DNA from: an uncultured Oscillospiraceae bacterium
Lineage (GTDB): Bacteria; Bacillota; Clostridia; Oscillospirales; Ruminococcaceae
Direction of reading: 5' to 3'
DNA: 18,884 bases
Assembly (NCBI GenBank): GCA_902490585.1
Contig: CABUEI010000038.1
Coordinates: 1 to 18,884 of the forward strand
The notes beneath the pieces were generated by a model, which was not told the DNA's origin, ran no database searches, and was given only the letters and a program-made list of their open reading frames with translations. The first letter of the stretch is position 1. The number at the start of each line of letters is the position of its first letter. The position numbers and the translations under genes are program-made. Below, piece after piece: positions 15,277 to 18,884 of the stretch.

Positions 15277-15870
15277 TTATAATGACAATTCACTGTGATC
15301 TGCGACAAAAGCTTTACGCTGTTGCTCTAATGCAAGGTCAAGTGTGTAGTCGATATAAATATTATCTGACGGATAATAAACCGATAAACCGCCGAGCTCA
15401 ATATTACGGTCAACAGAAATTCCGATACCGTATTTCTCGGCTATGTCCTTTGCAAGCTGTCTGTCATTCCTGCCGACATTTATAACGCAATCATCACCGA
15501 ACGCCTGTTCGTCATTTGCTTTCTTTGCAAGAGCGGTCATATAATCCTTATACTCGTTGCTCTTTGCAAATTCTTCAAGCTTTGTTTTAATATTCTCAAA
15601 TAAACTGTCTACAAGCTCACATCTGTGTGCAAGTACCGATTTGTGTGCGGCAAAATCGCTCTTTGATATTTCCTTGGCATAAAGAGTATGCGTTTTCTGT
15701 CTGTCAAGAGCTATCTCACTTTCTTCACTGCGTCTGTACTGCTCTCTTGCCTGTTCTGTCAGCTCGTCAGCCTGCTGCTGTGCCTTGCTGATTATTTCTT
15801 CTGCCTTTTGTCTGGCATCGGAAAGAATTGAATTGCCCAGCTTTTCTATTCTGTCCTGAACTTCCGGCAT
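15277..15870 (-). CDS. ntpE: V-type ATPase subunit E (peripheral stalk)
   Basis: The 197-residue protein has a long charged N-terminal coiled coil (about 1-110, rich in Glu, Lys, Gln and Ala) and a compact C-terminal domain with a conserved GGLSVY turn. This is the layout of subunit E, which ties the A3B3 head to subunit I as part of the stator. Its place between ntpF and ntpA and its GGGAG site seven bases upstream support the call. A separate subunit G is not seen, so the partner of this stalk is not encoded in the visible part of the operon. Confidence 0.85.
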   Translation of the reverse strand: MPEVQDRIEKLGNSILSDARQKAEEIISKAQQQADELTEQAREQYRRSEESEIALDRQKTHTLYAKEISKSDFAAHKSVLAHRCELVDSLFENIKTKLEEFAKSNEYKDYMTALAKKANDEQAFGDDCVINVGRNDRQLAKDIAEKYGIGISVDRNIELGGLSVYYPSDNIYIDYTLDLALEQQRKAFVADHSELSL

Positions 15871-15888
15871 ACAGCTGCTCCCTTCTGA

Positions 15889-16197
15889 TTATAATTTTAG
15901 TCCTATTGCATCACGCACATATCCGTCAATGGATTTGCTGATATCCGATGTTCCGTGACGGTCGGGTATCTCCACTATAAGCGGTTTTGTGCTGTTCAGT
16001 TTCATATCATACACTGTCTGCTTACACATATTGATGAGTTTTTCTGTCATAAGCACAACGCCGATATCTTTGTCAGCCTTTGCTTTCTCAAGTGCCTCGC
16101 TTACCTCTTCGGGTCGGCTCACCACTATCCCCTCAATTCCTGCAAGGCGCATACCCATCTGTGTATCTGTGTTGTCACTGATAAGAAAGAATTTCAT
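15889..16197 (-). CDS. ntpF: V-type ATPase subunit F
   Basis: The start is set at 16197 (MKFFLISDN) because GGAAGG lies eight bases upstream; a longer frame to 16266 runs over the end of ntpK and has no good site. The 102-residue product matches the normal size of subunit F. It has the typical small alpha/beta fold: a first strand KFFLISD, a GMRLAGIEGIVV segment, IGVVLMTEKLI and a C-terminal region with KPLIVEIPDRHG. Subunit F binds the central shaft formed by D. Confidence 0.9.
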   Translation of the reverse strand: MKFFLISDNTDTQMGMRLAGIEGIVVSRPEEVSEALEKAKADKDIGVVLMTEKLINMCKQTVYDMKLNSTKPLIVEIPDRHGTSDISKSIDGYVRDAIGLKL

Positions 16198-16216
16198 ATT
16201 TCTTACCTTCCGTCTA

Positions 16217-16654
16217 TTATGAATAGAGGATAAGTATTGAAATAAGCAGACCGTAGATAGCGACACCTTCGCCGAGTGCTACGAATATAAGAGCCTTTGT
16301 GAAGTTCTTGTCGTTTTCTGCGGTAGCTCCGATAGCTGCGGGAGCGGCACCTCCTACGGCAATACCCGTACCGATCGTTGCAAGACCTGTTGCGAGTGCC
16401 GCACCGAGATACTTAAGTCCGTCGCCTACGCTGAGCGCTGTCTGTGCGGCTTCTGCGGCACCTTCAGCCGAAGCAAATGCAAAAAGCGGTACAAATACGC
16501 TCATCATAACCATAACACCGATAAACGAGCCGGCATTTATAAGTATAGCTTTTCTTGTCTTTAAGGGCTTGCCCTCTTTTCTTCTCTTAAGCATTACAAA
16601 GAACGGCAGCATAATCAGTGCCAGCGCAAATAAAGGCAGTAAAAACAGTAACAT
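16217..16654 (-). CDS. ntpK: V-type ATPase subunit K (membrane rotor proteolipid) with N-terminal extension
   Basis: The 145-residue protein contains one complete c-subunit hairpin: helix GLKYLGAALATGLATIGTGI (79-98) with glycine-rich packing, a polar loop TAENDKNF, and helix ALIFVALGEGVAIYGLLISI (121-140), where Glu129 is the ion-carrying carboxylate. Two further hydrophobic segments (about 3-22 and 38-62), linked by a basic loop, precede it and carry no carboxylate. They do not look like a second c hairpin. A GGGAGG site nine bases upstream fixes the ATG. Whether the ion is H+ or Na+ cannot be told. Confidence 0.9.
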   Translation of the reverse strand: MLLFLLPLFALALIMLPFFVMLKRRKEGKPLKTRKAILINAGSFIGVMVMMSVFVPLFAFASAEGAAEAAQTALSVGDGLKYLGAALATGLATIGTGIAVGGAAPAAIGATAENDKNFTKALIFVALGEGVAIYGLLISILILYS

Positions 16655-16673
16655 TTTTCAGTTCCTCCCGAAA

Positions 16674-18884
16674 TTAATTCAAATTAGCCTTAAGCGGCTC
16701 AAAGCTCTTTCCGTCGCTTACATAGAAACGACCGAATATCTCATAAAATTCAAGTCTTAATACCTGAATACCTACAAGGAATCCCTCCATACCGATTACG
16801 AAAGCGTTTCCGAGTATCTGTACAATCACGGTACCGACGCCTCCGTCGCCAGCCAGCACTCCTACGACCAGCATCATACCTGCGTGGCTCAGGATAAATC
16901 CGCCTACACGGAGGAATGACATTGTGTTTGTAAGATATGAAAGACAGGTTTCGAACAATTCGATAACGCCTTCAATAATGAAATTGCCGACAGACTTTTT
17001 CTCCTTCGGCTTATCCTTATCGTTCTGGTCGGGTCTTCCGGGTGACGTAAGCTCTGCGGGCATCTTCATACGTTCAAAATAAAGGCCTGCAAATATATCA
17101 TCCACCATCGCCCTGTGCTGTTTTGATACGAAATAAACGCCGTAGACGTTATCGTCGTTTTCGGTGATAGGAATAAACACAAATTCCTTGTCGGTAAAGT
17201 ATCCCAGCTTGTCATAGCTTTCACGGGGCATCTTTCCGTAAACCGCACGAACAAATTTCAGATCGTTCAGCTTTTCGAGGTCTTCTCTTGTTTTTCTGAG
17301 CAATTCTTCGCTCAGCGTATCGGAAGCCATAATTGCCGCATCGGCAACCGTCTTATGCTTTAAATTGACAACGTTGCGTTTTATCGAGTTTGCGACAAGG
17401 TGTGCAAGAGGCTCTTTGAACATCATAACACCGAGCGGCAGTATCACCAGAAGAAGTATATACGGCAATGTGAACATCTCAATGCCGAATCCGAGCTGAA
17501 GTCCTGCCGCCGCTACGACTGCGATATAGAATATCATACCGGTTATGCCGTTTGCTCCGAACAGTGCGGAGGAATAATCCTTGCGCCTGAATGACAGCAC
17601 GATATTCATTGTCATTGAAACCACTATCAATATGACACCTATCGCAAGCGCCGCTATAAGCAGATAGGTTGAAATCTGGAATATGCTGTTCGGCTTTCCG
17701 AGTACAGAGTAAAGCGGTTCAATATGGAAGAAAGGCTTTATTATATCTTCATTTCCGAATACCGATCCGTAAAGACAGCCGAATATCGCCGAGCTTATGC
17801 CGATACGCTCCATTATTGGACCGAGCTTTGCTTTCTTCCACTTTGTGAGTATAAATCCGAAAAGCGAGATTACAAGCCCTTGTCCGAGATCGCCGAACAT
17901 TATGCCGAATATCAGCATATACGTTATAGCGACATACGGCGTCGGGTCGATGCCCGTGTATGACGGCAAGCCGTACATATTGACGAACATCTCAAACGGT
18001 CTGAACAGCCGGTTGTTTCTGAGTTTTGTCGGAGGCTTCATCCTGTCATCAACGAAATACTTCTTTTCCTCGATAACAATATCCGATACGCCCGACAGAT
18101 GCTCCCTGAACTTTTCTACTTCTCTTGTCGGGACAAAACCCGCCATATAGAATTTATTGTTGATTACAGAAACCTGACTTCTCAGTTCATAGCTGTTGTT
18201 AAGGAAAATCAGCTTACTGCGTACCTTTTCAAACTGCGATTCTTCATTTTTCTTTATGACCGCAAGCTCTTCCTTTACATCCTTCAGCTTTATTTCCAGT
18301 TCCTTAAGCTGTCTGTTAAGCTCTGCGGCGGCAGTTTCTCCGTCGCCGTGAAGGAAGTCCGGTAAACGTATCCGCTCAAAATAAAGGCTTCTGAAAATAT
18401 CATCTATCTGTACGCTTTCTTCCACCGGAGCGAAATAAAGCCCCCAGACATAACCGTCCTTTTCTTCAAGCGGCTCAAACACAAAGTCTTTTTCGCTGTA
18501 GAAATCGAGCTTCGTATAGCTTTCCGACGGCAATTTGCCGAAACGTATCTTGACGTGCTTACAGCTGAACAAATCCTTGAAATCAACGTTTAGATTCGAC
18601 AGGTTTCCGACCTGCCTTAATACATGGCTGTATTCGTCTATTGATTTCTCAAGCTCGTTCTTTTGCTCTATGACAGGCATCACACGCTGTTCAAGCTCTG
18701 TGAAATACATATCGAAGTCATGGATTGCCTCCATCTGTATATCGTCATACGAAACGGTTTTGTTTTTTATCCCAAGCCCGACGGACAATACATCTGCTCG
18801 TTTCATAAGACCGCCGTAAATGTCCTTGTCTTTCAGCGTCTTGAAATGTGCGGAGCCGTAGGTCATGGTATAAAATGACGGCTC
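16674..18884 (-). CDS. ntpI: V-type ATPase subunit I/a, 5' end beyond the window
   Basis: The frame stays open through the window edge, six codons beyond the first visible ATG at 18866; the usual N-terminal beta strand of this family is missing, so the true start lies outside. Residue numbers here count from that ATG. The cytoplasmic part (1-305) has coiled coils near 55-90 and 177-215. Membrane helices follow at about 311-340, 355-371, 398-424, 435-459, 464-483, 629-672 and 678-711. SYLTNTMSFLRVGGF and IQVLRLEFYEIFGRF with Arg704 are the ion-channel motifs. A soluble stretch of about 140 residues interrupts the membrane domain (484-625) and contains a copy of residues 102-172. Subunit I is the stator half of the ion channel, facing the K ring. 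Confidence 0.93.
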   Translation of the reverse strand, partial: EPSFYTMTYGSAHFKTLKDKDIYGGLMKRADVLSVGLGIKNKTVSYDDIQMEAIHDFDMYFTELEQRVMPVIEQKNELEKSIDEYSHVLRQVGNLSNLNVDFKDLFSCKHVKIRFGKLPSESYTKLDFYSEKDFVFEPLEEKDGYVWGLYFAPVEESVQIDDIFRSLYFERIRLPDFLHGDGETAAAELNRQLKELEIKLKDVKEELAVIKKNEESQFEKVRSKLIFLNNSYELRSQVSVINNKFYMAGFVPTREVEKFREHLSGVSDIVIEEKKYFVDDRMKPPTKLRNNRLFRPFEMFVNMYGLPSYTGIDPTPYVAITYMLIFGIMFGDLGQGLVISLFGFILTKWKKAKLGPIMERIGISSAIFGCLYGSVFGNEDIIKPFFHIEPLYSVLGKPNSIFQISTYLLIAALAIGVILIVVSMTMNIVLSFRRKDYSSALFGANGITGMIFYIAVVAAAGLQLGFGIEMFTLPYILLLVILPLGVMMFKEPLAHLVANSIKRNVVNLKHKTVADAAIMASDTLSEELLRKTREDLEKLNDLKFVRAVYGKMPRESYDKLGYFTDKEFVFIPITENDDNVYGVYFVSKQHRAMVDDIFAGLYFERMKMPAELTSPGRPDQNDKDKPKEKKSVGNFIIEGVIELFETCLSYLTNTMSFLRVGGFILSHAGMMLVVGVLAGDGGVGTVIVQILGNAFVIGMEGFLVGIQVLRLEFYEIFGRFYVSDGKSFEPLKANLN
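17049..17261 (-). repeat. Internal duplication in subunit I, copy 2
   Basis: This segment encodes residues 536-606, inside the loop between the fifth and following membrane helices. It shares GKxPxESYxKL, FVFxP, VxGxYF and DDIFxxLYFER with copy 1. The DNA also matches locally, for example TCAAAATAAAGGC on the plus strand in both copies. Confidence 0.85.
18351..18563 (-). repeat. Internal duplication in subunit I, copy 1
   Basis: This segment encodes residues 102-172, in the N-terminal cytoplasmic arm. It contains GKLPSESYTKLDFY, KDFVF and VDDIF/IDDIF-type and LYFER blocks. It aligns without gaps to residues 536-606, with 32 identities in 71 positions by hand count. Confidence 0.85.

Noticed and set aside
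16299..16760. 153-residue plus-strand ORF, alanine- and proline-rich
   Set aside because: It is a shadow of ntpK and the end of ntpI; the Ala/Pro bias comes from the glycine-rich c-subunit helices read backwards.

Overview
The window looks like a chromosomal segment of a low-to-moderate GC Gram-positive bacterium. The Clostridia, and within them a gut Ruminococcus-like (Oscillospirales) lineage, are the best guess. The reasons are Shine-Dalgarno sites close to AGGAGG, TATAAT promoters, a DnaD-DnaC type replication-restart gene pair, a bacterial V-type ATPase operon and an intracellular GH13 glycosidase. This placement is inferred from gene content; no rRNA or tRNA gene is present to fix it.

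Layout. (1) 1-5264, minus strand: one probable operon, read from high to low coordinates, of a DnaD-domain protein, a DnaC/DnaI-like helicase loader, a membrane-anchored transglutaminase-like protein and a large Ig-repeat lipoprotein that leaves the window. (2) 5265-5970: a 706-base stretch without an intact gene. It holds two consecutive cloverleaf-like inverted-repeat modules, flanked by an 8-base direct repeat that contains both candidate -10 boxes of the dnaD operon, and then a frameshifted small-ORF remnant. (3) 5971-7917, minus strand: a phosphodiesterase, a monofunctional biotin ligase (birA) and a TIM-barrel protein of unknown function. (4) 7918-8133: a divergent regulatory region with two overlapping inverted repeats. 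(5) 8134-9756, plus strand: a cassette of four small genes of unknown function; the last lies in frame behind a TGA. (6) 9827-11365, plus strand: a GH13 alpha-glycosidase, ending at a strong shared terminator. (7) 11424-18884, minus strand: a V-type ATPase operon in the order I-K-F-E-A-B-D. Subunit I is cut by the window edge and no subunit C gene is present.

Working together: A, B, D, E and F form the soluble V1 motor and stalks, and I and K form the membrane sector, so the operon encodes an ion pump or synthase. DnaD and DnaC serve replication initiation or restart. BirA charges biotin carboxylases. The most unusual items are the duplicated 71-residue segment inside V-ATPase subunit I, the double cloverleaf element in the dnaD promoter region, and the small-gene cassette with its in-frame TGA.
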